From assembly GCA_003173915.1 (NCBI GenBank), contig PPGL01000105.1, positions 1 through 31,633 of the forward strand: a DNA stretch of 31,633 bases, written 5' to 3'. The notes beneath the pieces were generated by a model, which was not told the DNA's origin, searched no databases, and saw only the letters and a list, made by a program, of their open reading frames with translations. Each line of letters opens with the position of its first letter. Position 1 is the first letter of the stretch. Shown piece by piece: positions 23,604-30,946 of this stretch. The position numbers and the translations under genes were made by a program. Source of the stretch: Candidatus Levyibacteriota bacterium (GTDB taxonomy: Bacteria > Patescibacteria > Microgenomatia > Levybacterales > UBA12049).

Positions 23604-23652
23604 ATAAGTGATTAATCATCATATTGATTTACAAAAGATTAGTTGCGAGCCT

Positions 23653-23862
23653 ATGACAGATCAAAATCTATCAATCAACAACCTTCCGGATCTTTTAACT
23701 GTTAAAGAAGTTGCTCAACTGCTTCGCGTGTCTGTCTTGACAGTAAAAAGATGGGGCAAAAGAGGCAAACTTCCAGCAATCAGAATTAATTCCCGCGGTG
23801 ATAGACGTTACAAAAAAGAAGCAGTCCTCTGGCTCCTCGGCATGCAACAAAAAACCGCATAA
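23653..23862 (+). CDS. Excisionase/MerR-type helix-turn-helix protein, 69 aa
   Basis: A small winged HTH protein: LLTVKEVAQLLRVSVLTVKR is the helix-turn-helix, followed by WGKRGKLPAIRI and a wing with RGDRRYKKEAVLWLL. It is typical of HTH_17/excisionase-like domains found as stand-alone regulators or phage/transposon accessory factors. The ATG at 23653 (MTDQNLSINN) is chosen over a GTG at 23608, because the latter would lie at the predicted transcription start. It sits next to the repeat-framed GIY-YIG gene, which hints at a mobile-element past. Confidence 0.8.
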   Translation: MTDQNLSINNLPDLLTVKEVAQLLRVSVLTVKRWGKRGKLPAIRINSRGDRRYKKEAVLWLLGMQQKTA

Positions 23863-23921
23863 GAAATTAACCTGATTACCTAATTGATCTAATTAATTCT
23901 AACAAATCCCAATATCTCGCT

Positions 23922-23960
23922 TGTCATTGCGAGTTATGCAAAGCAGCACGAAGTAATCTC
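23922..23960. repeat. TGTCATTGCGAG-type repeat, half element
   Basis: TGTCATTGCGAG at 23922-23933 continues through GCAAAGCAGCACGAAGTAATCTC. It has the same layout as 24008-24036 (TGTCATTGC...GAAG...AATCTC) in the same orientation. Confidence 0.7.
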
Positions 23961-24007
23961 ATGCAATGGGAGCAAACTCATCACAATACGCTCTCAAATT
24001 TTTTACT

Positions 24008-24036
24008 TGTCATTGCAAGCGAAGCGTGGCAATCTC
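24008..24036. repeat. Left inverted repeat of the GIY-YIG unit
   Basis: TGTCATTGCAAGCGAAGCGT followed by GGCAATCTC. It ends 12 nt before the GIY-YIG ATG and is inverted relative to 24344-24387. Confidence 0.75.
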
Positions 24037-24048
24037 TATACTACATTC

Positions 24049-24345
24049 ATGTTCACAAAGCAGTATTATGTCTACATTGTTACAAATAAAATTGATACTG
24101 TTTTATATGTAGGAATAACAAATGATCTTATTCGAAGAATCGATCAATACAAACAAGGTATCGGACCTGCATTTACTTCAAAATATCATATTAACAAACT
24201 CGTATACTACGAAATCACAAACGACATTAATGAAGCAATTAATAGAGAAAAACAAATTAAGGCTGGTTCTAGAAAAAAGAAAATTGAACTAATAGAAAGT
24301 ATAAACCCAACATGGAAAGATCTATATGATTATATTCTTTTATGA
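24049..24345 (+). CDS. GIY-YIG (YhbQ/UPF0213-like) nuclease-family protein, 98 aa
   Basis: The sequence begins MFTKQYYVYIVTNKIDTVLY and continues VGITNDLIRRIDQYKQG, so the GIY equivalent is YVYIV, the YIG equivalent is YVG, and the catalytic Arg is in LIRR. The ASREKQIK-type helix of the family is present as INREKQIKAGSRKKKIELI, with the metal-binding Glu. Length fits the single-domain family (80-100 aa). These proteins are predicted endonucleases; the role of stand-alone copies is poorly defined. The start at 24049 is used because upstream in-frame codons lie in the repeat. The stop codon overlaps the first base or two of the right inverted repeat. It may be part of a small mobile unit. Confidence 0.85.
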   Translation: MFTKQYYVYIVTNKIDTVLYVGITNDLIRRIDQYKQGIGPAFTSKYHINKLVYYEITNDINEAINREKQIKAGSRKKKIELIESINPTWKDLYDYILL

Positions 24346-24387
24346 GATTGCTTCGTCTTCTGCAAAGCAGAATTCCTCGCAATGACA
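24344..24387. repeat. Right inverted repeat of the GIY-YIG unit
   Basis: GAGATTGCTTCGTC at 24344 to CTCGCAATGACA at 24387, with an inner hairpin TTCTGC/GCAGAA. Its reverse complement begins TGTCATTGCGAG and ends GAAGCAATCTC, matching the left repeat. A further CTCAATGACAAG at 24398-24409 is a degenerate extra end. Confidence 0.75.
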
Positions 24388-24537
24388 AAATGACGACTCT
24401 CAATGACAAGATATTAAAGATGAATTTTTTTGCAATTTTAAAAAGAGGAGGAAATCTCTTTCCTATTATCTTTGCTCAAATGTCCTTATTAAGTTTAGGA
24501 CCAAAAATAATAGACTAAGAAGTATTAACAGAAATAA

Positions 24538-24571
24538 ATCTGTAAAATTACCTGCCAGTTTTTTTACAGAT
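24538..24571 (-). terminator. Possible terminator hairpin of the galT operon
   Basis: ATCTGTAAAA (24538-24547) is a perfect inverted match to TTTTACAGAT (24562-24571). It lies about 60 nt beyond the stop of the reverse-strand 24631 gene. The following reverse-strand bases are T-rich (TTATTTCTG) but not a clean U tract. Confidence 0.4.
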
Positions 24572-24630
24572 AGATCGATTGGTTCTTTATATTTTACCAA
24601 ACCGTGTCAAGAAATTCAGTAAGAAACCTC

Positions 24631-25956
24631 TTACGAAGACAAAAGATACCTTTGCAACCCTTGCTGTGGGTTATCAAGAATCTTCTTCCATTCTGCTGAA
24701 TCATATTCCACCTCGCTTAGCTTTACTAAATCAAGACTACTTAGTAATGTAACAACCTTTTCTGTTTCATGTGAATCATTTGGATATAGCTTTGGAACAA
24801 TATCAAAAAGCCCAATAAGATATGGCTGTCCCATCATCGGAACAACAGGGACTTCTACTCCTTTACTAGTATCATCAAAAACAATATTTTGCATATACGT
24901 ATCATTCCTATGCGCATTTGCCAACGCGTACATACGATTATCTCCTGATAATTTATCGTAATAGGCAATAGCTTCATCAGATGGAGATAATCGTTTCATT
25001 TCCCCAAAAGCAGCAGCTTGCTCAACAACAATGGCAAGCGCCTCTTCTGTCGCTCGTGCCAGTAATCCATCTTTACTTTTTTCCCCTGCCGAAAAATCTT
25101 CAACTATTCTTCTATATCTTGATAAATACTCTCGACCAATTCTGTTTGGAGACCATCCACCGTAATCTAATCCAGATAAAATTGTTTGTATACTTGTTTC
25201 ACTAAGATGAAAATCTTCTGTTTGTAATTCTGCCTGTCGCTGATGAACACGTTCATGTAATAAGTGAAGTACTAATCTGATTATCTTTTCTTGCTCTTCT
25301 TTTTTTGATATATTTTTTCTTCTATATGGGTTACGAGCAAATTCGGATGGATAAAAATCCCCAGTTTTAATACCAATGTAGTATGTTCCATCAAGTCTCC
25401 CCAGATGCATTGCCGTCACCTCTGCCGACGCGTTTGATCCTCCTTCCTGAGGAAATTCATTTTCGTTATAGAATAAAAAAAGCTTTGTAGGTTCTTGAGG
25501 AACCAATTCGGGAAAATATCGAAGTAAAAGCTTTGTTGACTCATTATATAACTGCTCGACTTTTGCAAGTTCTCGCTGTTCATCCATTTCAAACTGCATT
25601 GATCCTAAAAATGAACCTAGCTGAACTTCATCATCTCCTCTATCTCCCTGAATCGTTTGACTTTTTATAATCTCACGTAAGCGTGGAGATAATGGCCGCA
25701 TATTTTCAAGAAATGAAATAGGTAACCAAGTATGAAGTAATTCTTCAGTAATCCCATGTTTTCTTGCCCATGCTGTTGCATGTCTATGCTCACCAACTAG
25801 TTGTGGCATAGAATCAAGGAGCTGTTCTCGATTAACATTTACTCGCTGAACAAATGCTAATGCTTCTTTTTTAGAACGGCTCAGGTATTGGTATTGATGG
25901 TTAGAGTCTAATGCTTGTACAGCTTGTAGTTGAACATTTCTTTCTTTGTGGAACAT
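24631..25956 (-). CDS. Hypothetical protein with HExxH metallopeptidase-like motif (441 aa)
   Basis: Residues 225-240 read IIRLVLHLLHERVHQR, so HERVH (234-238) has the form of a zinc-binding HExxH helix. The downstream helix RATEEALAIVVEQAA (about 301-315) could supply the third ligand (Glu304 or Glu305), as in gluzincin-like folds. Before it is an alpha/beta region with TKLFLFYNENEFPQ and TYYIGIKTGDFYP. There is no signal peptide or membrane span. The ATG is 9 nt after the galT stop on the same strand, so the two are probably one operon. It is not obviously similar to the giant HELVH protein outside the motif. The peptidase call is inference from the motif and its helical setting. Confidence 0.7.
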   Translation of the reverse strand: MFHKERNVQLQAVQALDSNHQYQYLSRSKKEALAFVQRVNVNREQLLDSMPQLVGEHRHATAWARKHGITEELLHTWLPISFLENMRPLSPRLREIIKSQTIQGDRGDDEVQLGSFLGSMQFEMDEQRELAKVEQLYNESTKLLLRYFPELVPQEPTKLFLFYNENEFPQEGGSNASAEVTAMHLGRLDGTYYIGIKTGDFYPSEFARNPYRRKNISKKEEQEKIIRLVLHLLHERVHQRQAELQTEDFHLSETSIQTILSGLDYGGWSPNRIGREYLSRYRRIVEDFSAGEKSKDGLLARATEEALAIVVEQAAAFGEMKRLSPSDEAIAYYDKLSGDNRMYALANAHRNDTYMQNIVFDDTSKGVEVPVVPMMGQPYLIGLFDIVPKLYPNDSHETEKVVTLLSSLDLVKLSEVEYDSAEWKKILDNPQQGLQRYLLSS

Positions 25957-25965
25957 AAGTAATAC

Positions 25966-26838
25966 TCACACTCCTCGGTGATATGTCGCTTGGTGATGGC
26001 GGAGGATTTTTTCTTTATCAGGACTATCAAAATGTTCTTGAATAAATTCCATTGTCTCTGCGGGATCTTGCGTATTTACATACACATTTGTTGCGAGTTC
26101 GAATCCTCCCAGTCTTTTTTGCCGTGGAATAATTCGAATATACCAATTGTTCCAGGGAGAAATAAAATAATTAAATGGAAATTCATGTCCATGACGAAGA
26201 CTCAAAATCATAATAAGCCGCTGCAGTGTATTTGCTAAATCATGAAGCTGCAAATCACTACTATCAGCAAATGTTCCGGCCTGTAGACGCGGAGCAATCC
26301 ATACTTCGTCAGGCCACATCGAGGCACGCGGAGCAAATAAAGAAAAATGTTCTGTTTGTTTTACCAAACCATCCACGACTGGAAGATGCATGATATCAAG
26401 AGTAACGTGCCTTGGAATTACCACAAGTTGAGAATGAGGATGTTGCAAACTTTCCCCACCATCCTGACCATGATTTTGAAAAATAAGCACATTCCCCTCC
26501 CCTTGCAACGCACGAAACCTATCTCTATACACATGAAGGAGTGAAAAAACATTTCCAAGAGGCAACTCATCAATATTTTTGTGATGATCGGGTGAATGAA
26601 TAATAATCTCATGAATTGGTGCAAATGGAAATTTATTTGCAATGACCCGTACATCCCAATTACTGTCTCCCTCCTTTCCTCCTAATCGATATATTTCTTT
26701 TTCCTCGGCTTCTCGTCCGGGACAAAATGGACACACTGGAACTTGTCCATTTCCAATATCTGGACGGGACGCGCGACGAGGAGCACTAATCACCCAATTA
26801 TGAGAAAAAACATCGTGTAAAAATGAGTAATCAGGCAT
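25966..26838 (-). CDS. galT: Galactose-1-phosphate uridylyltransferase-like protein
   Basis: A 290-residue HIT-superfamily enzyme. It carries WVISAPRRASRP near the N-terminus, a CPFC zinc pair (Cys36, Cys39), NKFPFAP, and the catalytic region NHGQDGGESLQHPHSQ (His133-Pro-His135-Ser-Gln137); the second His would form the uridylyl-enzyme intermediate. Classical GalT has HPHGQ; here Ser replaces Gly. The C-terminal half has the usual repeat of the fold (NYFISPWNNWYIRIIPR). It interconverts UDP-glucose and galactose-1-phosphate, or a related sugar-phosphate pair. It precedes the HERVH protein by 9 nt. The 290-residue length is short for GalT, so another NDP-hexose transferase remains possible. 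Confidence 0.85.
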   Translation of the reverse strand: MPDYSFLHDVFSHNWVISAPRRASRPDIGNGQVPVCPFCPGREAEEKEIYRLGGKEGDSNWDVRVIANKFPFAPIHEIIIHSPDHHKNIDELPLGNVFSLLHVYRDRFRALQGEGNVLIFQNHGQDGGESLQHPHSQLVVIPRHVTLDIMHLPVVDGLVKQTEHFSLFAPRASMWPDEVWIAPRLQAGTFADSSDLQLHDLANTLQRLIMILSLRHGHEFPFNYFISPWNNWYIRIIPRQKRLGGFELATNVYVNTQDPAETMEFIQEHFDSPDKEKILRHHQATYHRGV

Positions 26839-26901
26839 ATTCTATTACCATGTTACTACATTTTTTTAGCAAGAGCTAACCGAGAGAAGGAGTATGCTAG
26901 T

Positions 26902-27094
26902 TAAGCGTAAAGTGAGAAGCGCCAAACGTTAAAAGATTGTCATTCCGAGTGCAGCAAAGCGAAATCGAGGAATCTATCTTAGCAGAGTTTGTAAACTCAT
27001 TTGTGTAAGATCCCTCCACTTTCCTTTGACAAGCTCAGGATCGGTCGGGATGACACAATTATCTTACCGCTTCTCGCTTACCGCTTTTCGCTTA
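26902..27094. repeat. Composite palindromic region: AAGCG arms around a TGTCAT...ATGACA element
   Basis: TGTCATTCCGAG at 26938 and CGGGATGACA ending 27055 form an element of about 118 nt with inner parts GAGGAATC and AAGCTCAGGATC. It is bracketed by AAGCG-rich arms: TAAGCGTAAAGTGAGAAGCG at 26902-26921, and an inverted relative at 27063-27094 (CTTACCGCTTCTCGCTTACC and on). The right arm runs into the ATG of the next gene. No gene is seen in 26839-27093. Confidence 0.65.
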
Positions 27095-28194
27095 TGAGAA
27101 TTGGAATACTTGGAACAATCTGGCTCAACACTCCTCCTCGTGATTACGGAGGAACAGAACAAATTATTTATAATCTTGTCAATGGACTCAGTAAACGCGG
27201 ACACGACGTCACACTCTTTGGCCCACAAACCGCACAGATAAAAGCACGTCTTTTCCCAACTGTTAAATTTCCTCTTCGCGATCTTAAAATTCCATGGACT
27301 GACATTTTGTATCATTTGTATCATATTACCCAGGCCTACGATCATAGTAATCAATTTGATATTTTGCATGTTCACCTTAACCGCGCGCAAGACTACATTG
27401 CATTCCCTCTTACCCTCTTCTCCTCTACTCCGGTGTTATTTACCTTTCATGGAGCGCTATCAAAATCAAAAGGCCAAAAAGACAATTATCATATTCTTAT
27501 GAAGTACAAAGAATTTCCCTTTACATCAATTTCTTATTCTCAACGCTCTGGTATAAAGTTAAATTTTATCGACACTATATATAATAGTATTAACCTTGCT
27601 GACTATCCATTTTCTTCACACCATAACGGCTATCTTGTGTGGCTTGGGAAAGTGAGTCCCTGGAAAGGAACCAAAGAAGCGATAGAAATCGCACAAAGAG
27701 TAAAAAAACCCATCTATGTTTTGGGGAAAGTAGATCGAGATGAGCCCATCATATCTTCTTACTATCAAAAATACGTCAAACCTCTTTTCTCTCTTCCAGG
27801 AGTCTTTTGGAAAGAAAATGTGGAGCTAAAAGAAAAGTCACAACTTTTAGGAAAAGCAGATGCTCTCCTTAATCCAGTACAATGGGAAGAACCCTTCGGA
27901 CTTATCATGATTGAAGCACAAGCAACAGGCACTCCTGTTATCGCCTTTAATAGAGGCGCAGCCCCTGAGGTAATAAAAGATACTCAAACAGGCTTTGTTG
28001 TAGACACACCTGATGAAATGGTTGCAAAACTTGCAAAACTTGATACTATTAAACGTATCAACTGCAGAAAATTCATTGCAGACAATTTTTCAATAGACCG
28101 TATGGTTTCAGGCTACGAATCAGCATATGCCCAAACAATTACACAATGGCCTTCTATCCTCAACAAACAAAAACAGCATCTTAAACAGTGGTAA
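27094..28194 (+). CDS. GT4-family glycosyltransferase (366 aa)
   Basis: A GT-B fold transferase. The N-terminal domain starts MRIGILGTIWLNTPPRDYGG and contains TEQIIYNLVNGLSKRGHDV, the usual opening of GT4 enzymes. The donor-binding domain has NGYLVWLGKVSPWKG and the E-x7-E motif EPFGLIMIEAQATGTPVIAF, then GFVVDTPDEMV. A start at 27001 in the same frame reads through the palindrome and is rejected. It transfers a sugar from a nucleotide donor to an unknown acceptor, probably for cell-surface glycan. The GT20 gene follows 47 nt later on the same strand, so co-transcription is likely. Confidence 0.9.
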   Translation: MRIGILGTIWLNTPPRDYGGTEQIIYNLVNGLSKRGHDVTLFGPQTAQIKARLFPTVKFPLRDLKIPWTDILYHLYHITQAYDHSNQFDILHVHLNRAQDYIAFPLTLFSSTPVLFTFHGALSKSKGQKDNYHILMKYKEFPFTSISYSQRSGIKLNFIDTIYNSINLADYPFSSHHNGYLVWLGKVSPWKGTKEAIEIAQRVKKPIYVLGKVDRDEPIISSYYQKYVKPLFSLPGVFWKENVELKEKSQLLGKADALLNPVQWEEPFGLIMIEAQATGTPVIAFNRGAAPEVIKDTQTGFVVDTPDEMVAKLAKLDTIKRINCRKFIADNFSIDRMVSGYESAYAQTITQWPSILNKQKQHLKQW

Positions 28195-28241
28195 ATATTG
28201 TATATCAAAATATTAAGCAATATATTAAAACATAAACTTAT

Positions 28242-29783
28242 ATGACATCGTTTGCAAACTTACAAGAGTTTTTTTATGATAAAGACTACAATTTGATTGT
28301 TGTCGCTGATGCAGAGCCATTTGTTCATAAAACAGGAAAAGATGGGCAACAAATTGTCGAAATTCCGGCAGGAGGAGTTGCGGTTGCATTTGATCCAGTT
28401 GCTCGCGCAAGTCGAGGTATATACGTTGCAAGGGGAAAAACAGAAGAAGACAAAATGGTTTTAGATGCAAAGCAACATGTACCAAGCCCAGACAAATCCT
28501 ATGTGCTTCGAAGATTATTTTTCCCTCCTGACCAAATTGAAGATTATTATTACGGTTTTTCCAACCAAACCCTTTGGCCTCTTTGCCATGTTGCTTTTGA
28601 GCGGCCAATTTTTTCTAATGAGTGGTATGGGGGCTATGAAAAAGTAAATCAGCAATTTGCCCAGGCAATTAAAGACGAACTTAGTAACCTCTCTACAAAC
28701 AAGCAAAAAACAGTCATTTGGCTTAATGATTATCAGCTGAGTCTTGTTCCAAAATACTTAGGGCATCCAAAAGACACAACAATTGCGCTATTTTGGCATA
28801 TTCCTTGGCCAACATGGGAAGTGTTTCGTATTCTCCCTCAAAAAAAAGAACTTCTTGAAAGTCTTTTACAATGTGATTTAATTGCTTTTCATCGCGGTTA
28901 TCAGGCAAGAAATTTTTTACAATGTGTCGAGCGCGAACTCGAAGCACGAATCGATGTAGAAACTAGCAAAGTGTATTATAAAAAGCATGTGACAACAGTA
29001 AAAAATATCCCTATGGGTGTTGATACAGATGTCATTAAAAATCTTGTTGATGTTACATCCTCTTCTGCTCTTGTTGCAGATTTTATCAAGCAAGCAATTG
29101 GAACTCCAAAAAGCGAAGAGAGTTTGGTTGATAAAATTTTTCAGGAGCAAAAAGTTATTTTAGGAACAGATCGAATAGATTACACAAAAGGCATTCTTCT
29201 TCGTCTTCAAGCAATTGATGTGTTCTTTTCTAAATATCCAGATTACAAAGAAAAGACAACCTATGTTGGAATTCTTGCTCCATCCAGAAGTGAAATCCCA
29301 TCCTACATTGCACTCAAAGAGCAAATGGTAAGTTTGGCAAAGACTATCAATACAAAATATGCAACAGCAGACTGGCAACCAATTCATTTGGCAACAGGCA
29401 TTTTCTCAAGAAAAGATATTATGAATGCCTACAGCAAATCATCTGTTTGTCTTGTCACGCCTCTTGATGATGGAATGAATTTAGTGGCAAAAGAATTTGT
29501 TATTGCATCAAGCTTTTCTGAAAACCCTGGCATGCTTGTGCTGTCACAATTTGCCGGATCGGCAATTGATCTTGTTTCCTCAGTTATTGTTAATCCATAT
29601 GACATCGATCAAACTGCCGACGCAATTAAAAAAGCCCTTGATATGTCTCCAAAAGAAAAACGAGAACGCATGCAAGCAATGACTGCAATTTTAGAAGAAA
29701 GAAATGTGTATCACTGGGCAGAAAATTTTATGGAAGAGGCCGAGCACGCCGCACGCGAAAACCGCGCAAGTAAAATAATCTAA
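28242..29783 (+). CDS. otsA: Trehalose-6-phosphate synthase-like enzyme (GT20)
   Basis: 513 residues with the GT20 landmarks: GGVAVAFDP near the start, GFSNQTLWPLCH, WLNDYQLSLVP, FWHIPWP, the donor-site GTDRIDYTKGILLRL and TPLDDGMNLVAKEFV near the C-terminus. The family makes trehalose-6-phosphate from UDP-glucose and glucose-6-phosphate; close relatives make glucosylglycerol-phosphate, and the acceptor cannot be told from these motifs. No phosphatase (OtsB) domain is fused or adjacent. GalU in this window would supply UDP-glucose. Trehalose would act in osmotic or desiccation protection. Confidence 0.85.
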   Translation: MTSFANLQEFFYDKDYNLIVVADAEPFVHKTGKDGQQIVEIPAGGVAVAFDPVARASRGIYVARGKTEEDKMVLDAKQHVPSPDKSYVLRRLFFPPDQIEDYYYGFSNQTLWPLCHVAFERPIFSNEWYGGYEKVNQQFAQAIKDELSNLSTNKQKTVIWLNDYQLSLVPKYLGHPKDTTIALFWHIPWPTWEVFRILPQKKELLESLLQCDLIAFHRGYQARNFLQCVERELEARIDVETSKVYYKKHVTTVKNIPMGVDTDVIKNLVDVTSSSALVADFIKQAIGTPKSEESLVDKIFQEQKVILGTDRIDYTKGILLRLQAIDVFFSKYPDYKEKTTYVGILAPSRSEIPSYIALKEQMVSLAKTINTKYATADWQPIHLATGIFSRKDIMNAYSKSSVCLVTPLDDGMNLVAKEFVIASSFSENPGMLVLSQFAGSAIDLVSSVIVNPYDIDQTADAIKKALDMSPKEKRERMQAMTAILEERNVYHWAENFMEEAEHAARENRASKII

Positions 29784-29788
29784 AACTT

Positions 29789-30910
29789 TTATTGCTTTTT
29801 TCTTCTCTTTCTTTGTTGAGAGATATCTTCTGTTGCTGTTTGCTCAAGAAGCTCACGAAGTATTGTACTTCGACATGCTACTAATTGGTCACTAATACTC
29901 TTCGCTCTATCGTATTCTTCACCTATATTAAGCTCTTTATGATCCCATCGTAAATATTTTGTTTTTACAAGATCCATTAATAAAGGTTCATCATCGGATG
30001 TGCATATTTCATATCTTTCTATAATGTTATTAATAATTCCTTGCCACATTTCTGGATTATTTTTATGGAGAAGGTAAAGTGCATGAAGAATTCTTTCTCT
30101 ACCTTCGTGCATTTTTTCTTCTGGGAAACCATGGAAAAAATATGGAGTAATATTGTCGTAGTTAACCCAACCTTTTTTTAAATTCGCTACAAATCTTGGA
30201 TAATTATCATCTCTAAGGGTATCTCCTGGGTTCCATTCTGGTCTAAAGCGGTAGCATTGTTTAAGGCCATCTGGAAACGTTGGATCTACATCATGCTCAT
30301 GTTCAAGCGTATCTCCCATAATTTCAGAGATAGTATCTGCCACTGTTCTTCTATTATCAGTATCAAACAACATAACAACGTCGATATCTTGTTTCCACCC
30401 CGGCATTATATTATATGTTCCTGCCAATGCACGAATAAGCACGTTTCCTTGATTCAGAGGAATAAGTAAAATATCACCGACTCCCTTTGTTTCTACCTCT
30501 TCTATTTCTGCTTCAAATTCTTCTCTTATTTTTGCAAGTGTGTCAGCAGATAGATTAGGCCACAAATTCATAAGACCTCTTAGTTTCTGAACATCCCTCG
30601 CAACTACTTGTTCTCCTATTCGTTGCATAACCCTCTGCATTGCAACTTCAACGTCTGGATGTGTTATTGTTGCTTGAAAATCCTCAAATAAACCTAATCT
30701 TTCCTGTAAAGATAGTGATCTCTTTTCCCATTTTCCTGCCAAATCAAGTAAGTGTTCTCCTCGCTCCGTGGCAAGTTGCACTCCTTGCGCTATTTTGGAC
30801 GAAACGTCAAAGCGACGTCTTGCATATATGGATTCATTTCTTGCTCTAGCACGAGCAGCAGAAAATGATAATTGCCGCAGAGGTCGCTCTAATTCTAATC
30901 TGGTTACCAT
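29789..30910 (-). CDS. Orphan protein with nucleotidyltransferase-like motif (373 aa)
   Basis: Residues 160-181 read RALAGTYNIMPGWKQDIDVV: a Gly-Thr pair (164-165), nine residues, then Asp175-Ile-Asp177. This fits the minimal polymerase-beta-type nucleotidyltransferase pattern hG[ST]-x9-DhDh. Before it is an Arg/Glu-rich helical region (1-140), and after it an acidic and Trp-rich part (LEHEHDVDPTFPDG; WVNYDNITPYFFHGF). The C-terminal part is helical and ends in QQRKRRKKQ. There is no signal peptide. It has a good leaderless promoter and is convergent with the GT20 gene (5 nt between stops). The NTase call rests on one motif. Confidence 0.65.
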   Translation of the reverse strand: MVTRLELERPLRQLSFSAARARARNESIYARRRFDVSSKIAQGVQLATERGEHLLDLAGKWEKRSLSLQERLGLFEDFQATITHPDVEVAMQRVMQRIGEQVVARDVQKLRGLMNLWPNLSADTLAKIREEFEAEIEEVETKGVGDILLIPLNQGNVLIRALAGTYNIMPGWKQDIDVVMLFDTDNRRTVADTISEIMGDTLEHEHDVDPTFPDGLKQCYRFRPEWNPGDTLRDDNYPRFVANLKKGWVNYDNITPYFFHGFPEEKMHEGRERILHALYLLHKNNPEMWQGIINNIIERYEICTSDDEPLLMDLVKTKYLRWDHKELNIGEEYDRAKSISDQLVACRSTILRELLEQTATEDISQQRKRRKKQ

Positions 30911-30916
30911 GGAACA

Positions 30917-30945
30917 ATTGTACTAAAAAAACAGGTTAAAATCAA
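30917..30945 (-). promoter_or_regulatory. Promoter of the 30910 gene
   Basis: On the reverse strand TTGATT (30945-30940), a 17-nt spacer, then TACAAT (30922-30917). The -10 ends 6 nt before the ATG at 30910; a leaderless mRNA is predicted. Confidence 0.65.
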
Positions 30946-30946
30946 A

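Noticed and set aside
7660..27055. CRISPR array
   Set aside because: The repeats are dispersed, in both orientations, of uneven length and without regular spacers; no cas genes are present.
27001..27093. Upstream start for the GT4 glycosyltransferase
   Set aside because: The 31 extra residues are translated from the palindromic repeat; MRIGILG at 27094 matches the family start.
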